This document shows, piece by piece, positions 1 to 14,700 of a stretch of 64,000 nucleotides of DNA. Each line of letters starts with the position of its first letter. Positions within the stretch are counted from its first letter, which is position 1. Origin of the DNA: Toxotes chatareus (lineage: Eukaryota > Chordata > Actinopteri > Toxotidae); the NCBI GenBank assembly GCA_016801885.1, contig CM028903.1:12758535-12822534 (forward strand). The letters are read 5' to 3'. A program made the position numbers and the translations under genes. The notes beneath the pieces are model-generated. The model searched no databases. It saw nothing but the letters and a program-made list of their open reading frames with translations, and was not told where the DNA came from.

Positions 1-1600
1 TTGTCTTTTTTTTGGTGTAATGTCTTCAAAAATTTGTAGCAAGAGCAAGTGGCTTTAAGTTGTTTTTCTATACTGTGCAATTATTTGTTAATTGTGTTTT
101 TTAGAAATATTTAAGTGCGTGTTTGTTTATAGCAAAAGTATTATTGCTGATGTTACTCTGGTCTGATATCTCACGAGTGATGTTTCTGAGCTGACAGAGG
201 GAAAAAGCACACTAACCTCTCACAAACCGTCCATTTAATGTCAACAAAGAGCTCAAATCCAGGTTTAAAAGTGATGAAGTGTCTCTGCTTTGATGTGTGG
301 ATTGGACTGAGAAAGGTCTAAGACAGTTCTGTCAATGTTGGTAAACAAGGATTATCTCTTTGGTTTATGAATGTGGGTGTAATGTCACTCCATTTTTTTT
401 AATCAGTTTTCATGTTTTTTTTTGTATGTGCTTTGATACATGTATTAGCTTTGCTGCCGGAAAACTTTTGAATAGAAATATCAAAAGCCACAGCAACATT
501 AAGGCGTAGATTTTCTTTTAAAAACCAGGTAAATTATTTACTGCTTTTCATATTGAAAGTCAGATGGAATAAAGAAAGGGAAGAGGTGTGATGGTCTGTT
601 CTGTGAAAACTGTTCTCATCTTCTTGAGATACTTGAAATGCTTAAACGTCGGAGATGAGCATTGTGCTTTAATGTGCTTGTGAATCATCTAGTGTCACTA
701 TGAAACATGCTGTCTATGCTTTTATTTATGTAGCCAGTGTTAACTGAAACCAGGGCAGGATTCACATAAACTTAATTTAATTTAGGAATCTTCAAAATTC
801 AGGATTTTTTTTTTCAGTTCAATTTTCCTTAAGCGAAACAACATTGTTGGATGCTAACATGCTTATCTCAGTTAACTGAGGTGCCAAAAAAAATGTCAAA
901 ATGATTTTGCAAGTGCTCATTTAAATAAGAATTGTGAAGTTGCAGCATCTCTAATGACTATCTATGTACATGCAGCCGCTTATTTATATACATTTTCTTT
1001 TTCATAATTAAAAATGACTGGATCCTAGCCTGGAATGTCAAAGTAGGCAGAAAGCAAAGAGCCTATCAAATCAAGCCACTGAAATGATATGATGACTGAT
1101 AAATAAAGTCTGACTTGTGGAGCTGCTGAAGTGTGAGTTCAGTTATGTGTGCCCGAATGATCGATTCATAGATTAATCGTGACGCGACACTTGACGATTC
1201 AGCATCAAATGTTCAAAAATCGATTCTTTTAATAACGAAAGTGCAGTAGTCGGAAAGAAAAAAAGTTGCTCGTGACAGCTCTCTAAACGTGGCATCCAAT
1301 AGCGATAGGTTATCCTTTCTCTGCGCCAGATTAAATTGTTTCTTCTGGTCGAGAAAAGTTGGCGCTTTTTCAGGGTGCCATGTTTTTTGTGTTGTTTGTA
1401 TGCACCTCAACTAAAAAACATTGAAAAAACAACTGATAATTGAACCACTGAACCAATAAATGACACATATTGATTGCACTTCATTTGATTGACCACAAGA
1501 TGTCCTACTCGAGCACTGTGTCATTGAAGCCTCGGGTAATGAAGCATTTCTTTGAATCAGGTGTCGAAGCTTCAACAAAGCCTACATCAGCCATCACTAC
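1..1600. other. Non-coding flank left of the satellite
   Basis: No convincing exon is visible on either strand; the only longer open frame (1213-1410, minus) resembles nothing I know. A canonical AATAAA at 1102-1107, followed by a GT-rich stretch, could be the polyadenylation signal of a plus-strand gene lying left of the window. That would make about 1-1120 its 3' UTR, but this is inference from one motif. From about 1150 to 1600 the sequence carries paired ATCGATTC-like and GAAGCCTC/GAAGCTTC-like segments that look like a decayed DNA transposon, without clear ends. Confidence 0.4.
1102..1107 (+). promoter_or_regulatory. Possible polyadenylation signal
   Basis: AATAAA is followed within 15 bases by a GT-rich stretch, the usual layout of a vertebrate cleavage site. 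No upstream coding exon is visible in the window, so the gene it would belong to is unknown. Such hexamers also occur by chance in AT-rich DNA. Confidence 0.25.
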
Positions 1601-2949
1601 TTACGGTCATATGACGTTTTTTATGACATTCTGAGGTCCAAAAATTTTTTGACTTTTTTTGACCGATTTTGACGCCTTACTATACTATGACGTTTTTTAT
1701 AACATTTTGAGGTCAAAAAAATTTTTGACTTTTTTTTGCCGATTTTGACGCCTTACTATACTATGACGTTTTTTATGACATTTTGAGGTCAAAAAAATTT
1801 TGACTTTTTTTGGCCGATTTTGACGCCTTACTATACTATGACGTTTTTTATGACATTTTGAGGTAAAAAAAAAATGTTGACTTTTTTTGGCCGATTTTGA
1901 CGCCTTACTATAGTATGACGTTTTTTGTGACATTTTGAGGTCAAAAAAATGTTTGACTTTTTTTGTCCGATTTTGACGCCTTACTATACTATGACGTTTT
2001 TTATGACATTTTGAAGCCAAAAAATTTTTTGACTTTTTTTGCCTGAAAAAAACGCCTTACTATACTATGACGTTTTTTATGACTTTTTGAGATTCAAAAA
2101 AATTTTGACTTTTTTTGTCCGATTTTGACGCCTTACTATACTATAACGTTTTTTATGACATTTTGAGGTCAAAAAATTTTTTGACTTTTTTTGCCTGAAA
2201 AAAACGCCTTACTATACTATGACGTTTTTTATGACTTTTTGAGATTCAAAAAAATTTTGACTTTTTTTGTCCGATTTTGACGCCTTACTATACTATAACG
2301 TTTTTTATGACATTTTGAGGTCAAAAATTTTTTTGACTTTTTTTAGCCGATTTTGACGCCTTACTATACTATGACGTTTTTTATGACATTTTGAAGCCAA
2401 AAATGTTTTGACTTTTTTTGCCCGAAAAAAACGCCTTACTATACTATGACGTTTTTTTATGACTTTTTGAGATCAAAAAAAATTTTGACTTTTTTTGTCC
2501 GATTTTGACGCCTTACTATACTATGACGTTTTTTATGACATTTTGAGGTCGAAAAAAATTTGGACTTTTTTTGCCCGAAAAAAACGCCTTACTATACTAT
2601 GACGTTTTTTATGACATTTTGAGGTCAAAAAAATTTTGGACTTTTTTTGCCCAAAAAAAACGCCATACTATACTATGACGTTTTTTATGACATTTTGAGA
2701 TCAAAAAAAATTTTGACTTTTTTGGTCCGAAAAAAACGGCATACTATACTATGACGTTTTTTATGACATTTTGAGGTCAAAAATTTTTTTGACTTTTTCG
2801 GTCCGATTTTGACGCCATATTATACTATGACGTTTTTTATGACATTTTGAGGTCAAAAATTTTTTTGACTTTTTTTGTCCGATTTTGACACCTTACTATA
2901 CTATGACGTTTTTTATGACATTTTGAGGTCAAAAAAATTTTTGACTTTT

Positions 2950-5900
2950 GTTGCCCGAAAAAAACGACATACTATACTATGACATTTTTTAGGACATTTT
3001 GAGGTCAAAAAAATTTTTGACTTTTTTGGTCGGAAAAAAACGCCAGACTATACTATGACATTTTTTATGACATTTTTAGGTCAAAAAAATTTTTGACTTT
3101 TTTGGTCGGAAAAAACGGCAGACTATACTATGACAGACTATACCGATTTTGACGCCTTACTATACTATGACATTTTTTATGACATTTTGAGGTCAAAAAT
3201 TTTTTTGACTTTTTTGGTCCGATTTTGACGCCTTACTATACTATGACGTTTTTTATGACATTTTGAGGTCAAAAAATTTTTTTGAGTTTTTTGGCCCGAA
3301 AAAAACGCCATACTATACTATGACGTTTTTTATGACATTTTGAGGTCAAAAAAAATTTGGACTTTTTTTGCCCGAAAAAAACGCCATACTATACTATGAC
3401 GTTTTTTACGACATTTTGAGGTCAAAAAAATTTTTTGACGTTTTTTGGTCCGATTTTGACGCCTTACTATACTATGACGTTTTTTATGACATTTTGAGGT
3501 CAAAAAATTTTTTGACTTTTTTTGCCCGAAAAAAACGCGATACTATACTATGACGTTTTTTATGACATTTTGAGGTCAAAAAATTTTTTGACTTTATTTG
3601 CCCGAAAGAAAGGCATACTATACTATGACGTTTTTTATGACATTTTGAGGTCAAAAAATTTTTGACTTTTTTTGGCCGGAAAATACGCCTTACTATACTA
3701 TGACGTTTTTTATGACATTTTGAGGTCAAAAAATTTTTTGACTTGTTTTGCCCGAAAAATACGCAATAATATACTATGACGTTTTTTAAGACATTTTGAG
3801 GTAAAAAAAAACTTGGACTTTTTTTGTCCCATTTTGACGCCATACTATACTATGACGTTTTTTATGACATTTTGAGGTCAAAAATTTTTTTGACTTTTTT
3901 GGTCCGATTTTGACGCCTTACTATACTATGACGTTGTTTATGACATTTTGAGGTCAAAAAATTTTTTGTCTTTTTGGTCCGAAAAAACGGCATACTATAC
4001 TATGACGTTTTTTATGACATTTTGAGGTCAAAAATTTTTTTGACTTTTTTGGTCCGATTTTGACGCCTTACTATACTATGACGTTTTTTTATGACATTTT
4101 GAGGTCAAAAAATTTTTTGACTTTTTTGGTCCGATTTTGATGCCTTACTATACTATGACGTTTTTTATGACATTTTGAGGTCAAAAATTTTTTTGACTTT
4201 TTTTGCCCGAAAAAAACGCCATACCATACTATGACGTTTTTTATGACATTTTGAGGTAAAAAAATTTGACTTTTGCCCAAAAAACGCCATACTATACTAT
4301 GACGTTTTTTACGACATTTTGAGGTCAAAAAAATTTTTTTACGTTTTTTGGTCCGATTTTGACGCCTTACTATACTGTGACGTTTTTTATGACATTTTGA
4401 GGTCAAAAAATTTTTTGACTTTTTTTGCCCGAAAAAAACGCGATACTATACTATGACATTTTTTATGACATTTTGAGGTCAAAAAATTTTTTGACTTTTT
4501 TTGTCCGATTTTGACGCCTTACTATACTATGACGTTTTTTTATGATATTTTGAGGTCAAAAATTTTTTTGACTTTATTTGCCCGAAAGAAACGGCATACT
4601 ATACTATGACGTTTTTTATGACATTTTGAGGTCAAAAAAAATTTTGACTTTTTTTGGCCGGAAAATACGCCTTACTATACTATGACGTTTTTTATGACAT
4701 TTTGAGGTCAAAAAAATTTTTGACTTGTTTTGCCCGAAAAATACGCAATAACATACTATGACGTTTTTTATGACGTTTTGAGGGCAAAAAAAATTTGGAC
4801 TTTTTTCTCCTGAAAAAACGCCATACTATACTGTGACGTTTTTTATGACATTTTGAGGTAAAAAAAATTTTGACGTTTTTTGGTCCGATTTTGACGCCTT
4901 ACTATACTATGACGTTTTTAATGACATTTTGAGGTCAAAAAATTTTTTGACTTTTTTTAGCCGATTTTGACGCCTTACTATACTATGACGTTTTTTATGA
5001 CATTTTGAGGTAAAAAAAAATGTTGACTTTTTTTGCCCGAAAAAAACGCCATACTATACTATGACGTTTTTTATGACATTTTGAGGTCAAAAAATTTTTT
5101 GACTTTTTTTGTCCTATTTTGACGCTTTACTATACTATGACGTTTTTTATGACATTTTGAGGTAAAAAAAATTTGACTTTTTTGGCCCGAAAAAAACGGC
5201 ATACTATACTATGACGTTTTTTTATGACATTTTGAGTTCAAAAAAATTTTTGACTTTTTTGGTCCGAAAAAAACGGCATACTATACTATGACGTTTTTTA
5301 TGACATTTTGAGGTCAGAAAAATTTTTGACTTTTTTTGCCCGAAAAAAACGCCATACTGTACTATGACGTTTTTTATGACATTTTGAGGTCAAAAAAAAT
5401 TTTGAGTTTTTTGGTCTGAAAAAAACGGCATACTATACTATGACGTTTTTAATGACATTTTGAGGTCAAAAAAAATTTGGACTTTTTTTGCCCGAAAAAA
5501 ACGCCATACTGTACTATGACGTCTTTTATGACATTTTGAAGTCAAAAAATTTTTTGACTTTTTTGCCCAAAAAAAACGGCATACTATACTATGACGTTTT
5601 TTATGACATTTTGAGGTCAAAAATTTTTTTGACTTTTTTGGTCCGATTTTGACGCCTTACTATACTATGACGTTTTTTATGACATTTTGAGGTAAAAAAA
5701 AAATGTTGACTTTTTTTGGCCGATTTTGACGCCTTACTATAGTATGACGTTTTTTATGACATTTTGAGGTCAAAAAAATGTTTGACTTTTTTTGTCCGAT
5801 TTTAACACCTTACTACACTATGACGTTTTTTTATGACATTTTGAAGCCAAAAAAATTTTTGACTTTTTTTGCCTGAAAAAAACGCCTTACTATACTATGA

Positions 5901-8900
5901 CGTTTTTTATGACTTTTTGAGATTCAAAAAATTTTTGACTTTTTTTGTCCGATTTTGACGCCTTACTATAGTATGACGTTTTTTATGACATTTTGAGGTC
6001 AAAAATTTTTTTGACTTTTTTTGTCCGATTTTGACGCCTTACTATACTATGACGTTTTTTATGACATTTTGAAGCCAAAAAAATGTTTGACTTTTTTTGC
6101 CTGAAAAAAACGCCTTACTATACTATGACGTTTTTTATGACTTTTTGAGGTCAAAAAATTTTTGACTTTTTTGGTCCGAAAAAAAATGGCATACTATACT
6201 TTGACGTTTTTTATGACATTTTGAGGTAAAAAAAATTTTGACTTTTTGTTCAAAAAACGCCATACTGTACTATGACGTTTTTTATGACATTTTGAGGTCA
6301 AAAATTTTTTTACTTTTTTGGTCCAAAAAAAACGGCATACTGTACTATGACATTTTTTATGACATTTTGAGGTCAAAAAAAAATTTGACTTTTTTTGCCC
6401 GAAAAAAACGGCATACTATACTATGACATTTTGAGGTCAAAATTTTTTTTGCCTTTTTTGGTCCGATATTGACGCCTTACTATACTATGACGTTTTTTAT
6501 GACATTTTGAGGTCAAAAAATTTTTGACTTTTTTTGTCCGATTTTGACGCCTTACTATAGTATGACGTTTTTTATGACATTTTGAGGTCAAAAATTTTTT
6601 TGACTTTTTTTGTCCGATTTTGACGCCTTACTATACTATGACGTTTTTTATGACATTTTGAAGCCAAAAAAATGTTTGACTTTTTTTGCCTGAAAAAAAC
6701 GCCTTACTATACTATGACGTTTTTTATGACTTTTTGAGGTCAAAAAAAATTTTGACTTTTTTGGTCCGAAAAAAAATGGCATACTATACTTTGACGTTTT
6801 TTATGACATTTTGAGGTAAAAAAAAAATTTGGACTTTTTTTGCCCGAAAAAAACGCCATACTGTACTATGACGTTTTTTATGACATTTTGAGGTCAAAAA
6901 TTTTTTTACTTTTTTGGTCCAAAAAAAACGGCATACTGTACTATGACATTTTTTATGACATTTTGAGGTCAAAAAAAAATTTGACTTTTTTTGCCCGAAA
7001 AAAACGGCATACTATACTATGACATTTTGAGGTCAAAATTTTTTTTGCCTTTTTTGGTCCAATATTGACGCCTTACTATACTATGACGTTTTTTATGACA
7101 TTTTGAGGTCAAAAATTTTTTTGACTTTTTTGGTCCGATTTTGACGCCTTACTATACTATGACTTTTTTTATTACATTTTGAGGTCAAAAAATTTTTTGA
7201 CTTTTGTTGCCCGAAAAAAACGACATACTATACTATGACATTTTTTATGACATTTTGAGGTCAAAAAAATTTTTGACTTTTTTGGTCGGAAAAAAACGCC
7301 AGATTATACTATGACATTTTTTATGACATTTTGAGGTCAAAAAATTTTTTGAATTTTTTGGCCCGAAAAAACGGCATACTATACTATGACGTTTTTTATG
7401 ACATTTTGAGGTCAAAAAATTTTTTGACTTTTTTGGTCCGAAAAAAACGGCATACTATACTATGACGTTTTTTATGACATTTTGAGGTCAAAAAAAATTT
7501 TGACCTTTTTGGTCCGATTTTGACGCCATACATACTATGACGTTTTTTATGACATTTTTAGGTCAAAATTTTTTTTGACTTTTTTGGTCCGATTTTGACG
7601 CCTTACTATACTATGACGTTTTTTATGACATTTTGAGGTCAAAATTTTTTTTGACTTTTTTGGTCCGATTTTGACGCCTTCCTATACTATGACGTTTTTT
7701 ATGACATTTTGAGGTCAAAAATTTTTTTGACTTTTTTTGACCGATTTTGACGCCTTATAATACTATGACGTTTTTTATGACATTTTGAGGTAAAAAAAAA
7801 TGTTGACTTTTTTTGGCCGATTTTGACGCCTTACTATAGTATGACGTTTTTTATGACATTTTGAGGTCAAAAAAATGTTTGACTTTTTTTGTCCGATTTT
7901 AACGCCTTACTACACTATGACGTTTTTTATGACATTTTGAAGCCAAAAAAATTTTTGACTTTTTTTGCCTGAAAAAAACGCCTTACTATACTATGACGTT
8001 TTTTATGACTTTTTGAGATTCAAAAAATTTTTGACTTTTTTTGTCCGATTTTGACGCCTTACTATACTATGACGTTTTTTATGACATTTTGAGGTCAAAA
8101 AAATGTTTGACTTTTTTTGTCCGATTTTGACGCCTTACTATACTATGATGTTTTTTATGACATTTTGAAGCCAAAATTTTTTTGACTTTTTTTGCCTGAA
8201 AAAAACGCCTTACTATACTATGACGTTTTTTATGACATTTTGAGGTAAAAAAAATTTGGACTTTTTTTGCCCGAAAAAAACGCCATACTGTACTATGACG
8301 TCTTTTATGACATTTTGAAGTCAAAAAATTTTTTGACTTTTTTGCCCCAAAAAAACGGCATACTATACTATGACGTTTTTTATGACATTTTGAGGTCAAA
8401 AATTTTTTTGACTTTTTTGGTCCGATTTTGACGCCTTACTATACTATGACGTTTTTTATGACATTTTGAGGTCAAAAATTTTTTTGACTTTTTTTGACCG
8501 ATTTTGACGCCTTATTATACTATGACGTTTTTTATGACATTTTGAGGTAAAAAAAAAATGTTGACTTTTTTTGGCCGATTTTGACGCCTTACTATAGTAT
8601 GACGTTTTTTATGACATTTTGAGGTCAAAAAAATGTTTGACTTTTTTTGTCCGATTTTAACGCCTTACTACACTATGACGTTTTTTTATGACATTTTGAA
8701 GCCAAAAAAATTTTTGACTTTTTTTGCCTGAAAAAAACGACATACTATACTATGACATTTTTTAGGACATTTTGAGGTCAAAAAAATTTTTGACTTTTTT
8801 GGTCGGAAAAAAACGCCAGACTATACTATGACATTTTTTATGACATTTTTAGGTCAAAAAAATTTTTGACTTTTTTGGTCCGAAAAAACGGCAGACTATA

Positions 8901-11720
8901 CTATGACAGACTATACCAATTTTGACGCCTTACTATACTATGACATTTTTTATGACATTTTGAGGTCAAAAATTTTTTTGACTTTTTTGGTCCGATTTTG
9001 ACGCCTTACTATACTATGACGTTTTTTATGACATTTTGAGGTCAAAAAAAAAATTTGAGTTTTTTGGCCCGAAAAAAACGCCATACTATACTATGACGTT
9101 TTTTATGACATTTTGAGGTCAAAAAAAATTTGGACTTTTTTTGCCCGAAAAAAACGCCATACTATACTATGACGTTTTTTACGACATTTTGAGGTCAAAA
9201 AATTTTTTGACGCTTTTTGTCCGATTTTGACGCCTTTGCTATACTATGACGCGTTTTTATGACATTTTGAGGTCAAAAATTTTTTGACTTTTTTTGCCCG
9301 AAAAAAACGCGATACTATACTATGACATTTTTTATGACATTTTGAGGTCAAAAATTTTTTTGACTTTTTTTGTCCGATTTTGACGCCTTACTATACTATG
9401 ACGTTTTTTATGACATTTTGAGGTCAAAAATTTTTTTGATTTTTTATTTGCCCGAAAGAAAGGCATATACTATACTATGACGTTTTTATGACATTTTGAG
9501 GTCAAAAATTTTTTTGACTTTTTTGGCCGGAAAATACGCCTTACTATACTATGACGTTTTTTATGACATTTTGAGGTCAAAAAATTTTTTGACTTGTTTT
9601 GCCCGAAAAATACGCAATAATATACTATGACGTTTTTTAAGACATTTTGAGGTAAAAAAAAACTTGGACTTTTTGTCCCATTTTGACGCCATACTACTAT
9701 ACTATGACGCGTTTTTATGACATTTTGAGGTCAAAAATTTTTTGACTTTTTGTCCGATTTTGACGCCTACTATACTATGACGTCGTTTATGACATTTTGA
9801 GGTCAAAAAATTTTTTGTCTTTTTGGTCCGAAAAAACGGCATACTATACTATGACGTTTTTTATGACATTTTGAGGTCAAAAATTTTTTTGACTTTTTTG
9901 GTCCGATTTTGACGCCTTACTATACTATGACGTTTTTTTATGACATTTTGAGGTCAAAAAATTTTTTGACTTTTTTGGTCCGATTTTGACGCCTTACTAT
10001 ACTATGACGTTTTTTATGACATTTTGAGGTCAAAAAAATTTTTGACTTTTTTTGGCCGGAAAATACGCTTTACTATACTATGACGTTTTTTATGACATTT
10101 TGAGGTCAAAAAAATTTTTGACTTGTTTTGCCCGAAAAATACGCAATAACATACTATGACGTTTTTTTATGACGTTTTGAGGGCAAAAAAATTTGGACTT
10201 TTTTCCTGAAAAAACGCCATACTATACTGTGACGTTTTTATGACATTTTGAGGTAAAAAAAAATTTTGACGCTTTTTGGTCCGATTTTGACGCCTTACTA
10301 TACTATGACGCGTTTTTAATGACATTTTGAGGTCAAAAATTTTTTTGACTTTTTTTACCGATTTTGAGGCCTTACTATACTATGACGTTTTTTATGACAT
10401 TTTGAGGTAAAAAAATGTTGACTTTTTGCTCGAAAAAACGCCATACTATACTATGACGTTTTTATGACATTTTGAGGTCAAAAATTTTTTGACTTTTTTT
10501 GTCCTATTTTGACGCTTTACTATACTATGACGTTTTTTATGACATTTTGAGGTAAAAAAATTTGACTTTTGGCCCGAAAAAACGCGCATACTATACTATG
10601 ACGTTTTTTTATGACATTTTGAGTTCAAAAAAATTTTTGACTTTTTTGGTCCGAAAAAAACGGCATACTATACTATGACGTTTTTTATGACATTTTGAGG
10701 TCAGAAAAATTTTTGACTTTTTTTGCCCGAAAAAAACGCCATACTGTACTATGACGTTTTTTATGACATTTTGAGGTCAAAAAATTTTTTGAATTTTTTG
10801 GTCTGAAAAAAACGGCATACTATACTATGACGTTTTTAATGACATTTTGAGGTCAAAAAAAATTTGGACTTTTTTTGCCCGAAAAAAACGCCATACTGTA
10901 CTATGACGTCTTTTATGACATTTTGAAGTCAAAAAATTTTTTGACTTTTTGCCAAAAAAACGGCATACTATACTATGACGTTTTTTATGACATTTTGAGG
11001 TCAAAAATTTTTTTGACTTTTTTGGTCCGATTTTGACGCCTTACTATACTATGACGTTTTTTATGACATTTTGAGGTCAAAAATTTTTTTGACTTTTTTT
11101 GACCGATTTTGACGCCTTATTATACTATGACGTTTTTTATGACATTTTGAGGTAAAAAAAAAATGTTGACTTTTTTTGGCCGATTTTGACGCCTTACTAT
11201 ACTATGACGTTTTTTATGACATTTTGAGGTCAAAAAATGTTTGACTTTTTTCCGATTTTAACACCTTACTACACTATGACGTTTTTTATGACATTTTGAA
11301 GCCAAAAAATTTTTGACTTTTTGCCTGAAAAAACATATACTATACTATGACGTTTTTATGACTTTTGAGATTCAAAAATTTTTGACTTTTTGTCCGATTT
11401 TGACGCCTTACTATAGTATGACGTTTTTATGACATTTTGAGGTCAAAAATTTTTGACTTTTTTTTTCCGATTTTGACGCCTTACTATACTATGACGTTTT
11501 TTATGACATTTTGAAGCCAAAAAAATGTTTGACTTTTTTTGCCTGAAAAAAACGCCTTACTATACTATGACGTTTTTTATGACTTTTTGAGGTCAAAAAA
11601 AATTTTGACTTTTTTGGTCCGAAAAAAAATGGCATACTATACTTTGACGTTTTTTATGACATTTTGAGGTCAAAAAAAAATTTGACTTTTTTTGCCCGAA
11701 AAAAACGGCATACTATACTA
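2950..11720 (+). repeat. Large duplicated block inside the satellite (higher-order repeat)
   Basis: The same order of unusual monomers appears twice. One marker is a malformed unit containing TGACAGACTATACC, at about 3131 and again at about 8904, a shift of 5773 bp. It is preceded in both places by the same rare variants (ATTTTTTAGGACATT, then CGCCAGACTATAC). The match continues well downstream: a GGTCTGAAAAAAACGGC unit followed by GTTTTTAATGAC occurs near 5410 and near 10800. The offset there has shrunk to about 5.4 kb because the second copy has shorter homopolymers. The block boundaries are approximate. Confidence 0.7.
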
Positions 11721-14700
11721 TGACATTTTGAGGTCAAAAATTTTTTTGCCTTTTTTGGTCCGATATTGACGCCTTACTATACTATGACGTTTTTTATGAC
11801 ATTTTGAGGTCAAAAAATTTTTTGACTTTTTTGGTCCGATTTTGACGCCTTACTATACTATGACTTTTTTTATTACATTTTGAGGTCAAAAAATTTTTTG
11901 ACTTTTGTTGCCCGAAAAAAACGACATACTATACTATGACATTTTTTATGACATTTTGAGGTCAAAAAATTTTTTGACTTTTTTGGTCGGAAAAAAACGC
12001 CAGATTATACTATGACATTTTTTATGACATTTTGAGGTCAAAAAAATTTTTGAATTTTTTGGCCCGAAAAAACGGCATACTATACTATGACGTTTTTTAT
12101 GACATTTTGAGGTCAAAAAATTTTTTGACTTTTTTGGTCCGAAAAAAACGGCATACTATACTATGACGTTTTTTATGACATTTTGAGGTAAAAAAAAATT
12201 TTGACCTTTTTGGTCCGATTTTGACGCCATACATACTATGACGTTTTTTATGACATTTTTAGGTCAAAATTTTTTTTGACTTTTTTGGTCCGATTTTGAC
12301 GCCTTACTATACTATGACGTTTTTTATGACATTTTGAGGTCAAAATTTTTTTTTACTTTTTTGGTCCGATTTTGACGCCTTACTATACTATGACGTTTTT
12401 TATGACATTTTGAGGTCAAAAATTTTTTTGACTTTTTTGACCGATTTTGACGCCTTATTATACTATGACGTTTTTTTATGACATTTTGAGGTAAAAAAAA
12501 AATGTTGACTTTTTTTGGCCGATTTTGACGCCTTACTATAGTATGACGTTTTTTATGACATTTTGAGGTCAAAAAAATGTTTGACTTTTTTTGTCCGATT
12601 TTAACGCCTTACTACACTATGACGTTTTTTATGACATTTTGAAGCCAAAAAAATTTTTGACTTTTTTTGCCTGAAAAAAACGCCTTACTATACTATGACG
12701 TTTTTTATGACTTTTTGAGATTCAAAAAATTTTTGACTTTTTTTGTCCGATTTTGACGCCTTACTATAGTATGACGTTTTTTATGACATTTTGAGGTCAA
12801 AAAAATGTTTGACTTTTTTTGTCCGATTTTGACGCCTTACTATACTATGACGTTTTTTATGACATTTTGAGGTCAAAAAAATGTTTGACTTTTTTTGTCC
12901 GATTTTGACGCCTTTACTATACTATGACGTTTTTATGACATTTTGAAGCCAAAAATTTTTTGACTTTTTGCCTGAAAAAAAAACCTTACTATACTATGAC
13001 GTTTTTTATGACATTTTGAGGTAAAAAAAATTTGGACTTTTTGTTCAAAAAAAAAAACGCCATACTGTACTATGACGTCTTTTATGACATTTTGAAGTCA
13101 AAAATTTTTTTGACTTTTTTGCCCAAAAAAAACGGCATACTATACTATGACGTTTTTTATGACATTTTGAGGTCAAAAATTTTTTTGCCTTTTTTGGTCC
13201 GATATTGACGCCTTACTATACTATGACGTTTTTTATGACATTTTGAGGTCAAAAATTTTTTTGACTTTTTTGGTCCGATTTTGACGCCTTACTATACTAT
13301 GACTTTTTTTATTACATTTTGAGATCAAAAATTTTTTTGACTTTTGTTGCCCGAAAAAAACGACATACTATACTATGACATTTTTTATGACATTTTGAGG
13401 TCAAAAATTTTTTGACTTTTTTGGCCCGAAAAAATGGCATACTATACTATGACGTTTTTTATGACTTTTTGAGGTCAAAAAAATTTTTGACTTTTTTGGT
13501 CCGAAAAAAAAGGCATACTATACTTTGACGTTTTTTATGACATTTTGAGGTAAAAAAAAATTGTACTATGACGTTTTTTATGACATTTTGAGGTCAAAAA
13601 TTTTTTTACTTTTTTGGTCCAAAAAAAAACGGCATACTGTACTATGACATTTTTTATGACATTTTGAGGTCAAAAAAAAATTTGACTTTTTTTGCCCGAA
13701 AAAAACGGCATACTATACTATGACATTTTGAGGTCAAAAATTTTTTTGCCTTTTTTGGTCCGATATTGACGCCTTACTATACTATGACGTTTTTTATGAC
13801 ATTTTGAGGTCAAAATTTTTTTTGACTTTTTTGGTCCGATTTTGACGCCTTACTATACTATGACTTTTTTTATTACATTTTGAGATCAAAAATTTTTTTG
13901 ACTTTTGTTGCCCGAAAAAAACGACATACTATACTATGACATTTTTTATGACATTTTGAGGTCAAAAAATTTTTTGACTTTTTTGGCCCGAAAAAACGGC
14001 ATACTATAATATGACGTTTTTTATGACATTTTAAGGTCAAAAAATTTTTTGACTTTTTTGGTCCGAAAAAAACGGTATACTATACTATGACGTTTTTTAT
14101 GACATTTTTAGGTCAAAATTTTTTTTGACTTTTTTGGTCCGATTTTGACGACTTACTATACTATGACGTTTTTTATGACATTTTGAGGTCAAAAATTTTT
14201 TTGACTTTTTTGGTCCGATTTTGACGCCTTACTATACTATGACGTTTTTTATGACATTTTGAGGTCAAAAATTTTTTTTTGACTATTTTGACCGATTTTG
14301 ACGCCTTTTTTATTATACTATGATGTTTTTTTATGACATTTTGAGGTAAAAAAAATGTTGACTTTTTTGTCCGATTTTGACGCCTTACTATAGTATGACG
14401 TTTTTTATGACATTTTGAGGTCAAAAAAATGTTTGACTTTTTTGTCCGATTTTACGCCTTACTACACTATGACGTTTTTATGACATTTTGAAGCCAAAAA
14501 ATTTTTGACTTTTTTGCCTGAAAAACGCCTTACTATACTATGACGTTTTTTTTATGACTTTTGAGATTCAAAAATTTTTGACTTTTTTTGTCCGATTTTG
14601 ACGCTTTTACTATAGTATGACGTTTTTATGACATTTTGAGGTCAAAAAATGTTTGACTTTTTGTCCCGATTTTGACGCCTTACTATACTATGACGTTTTT

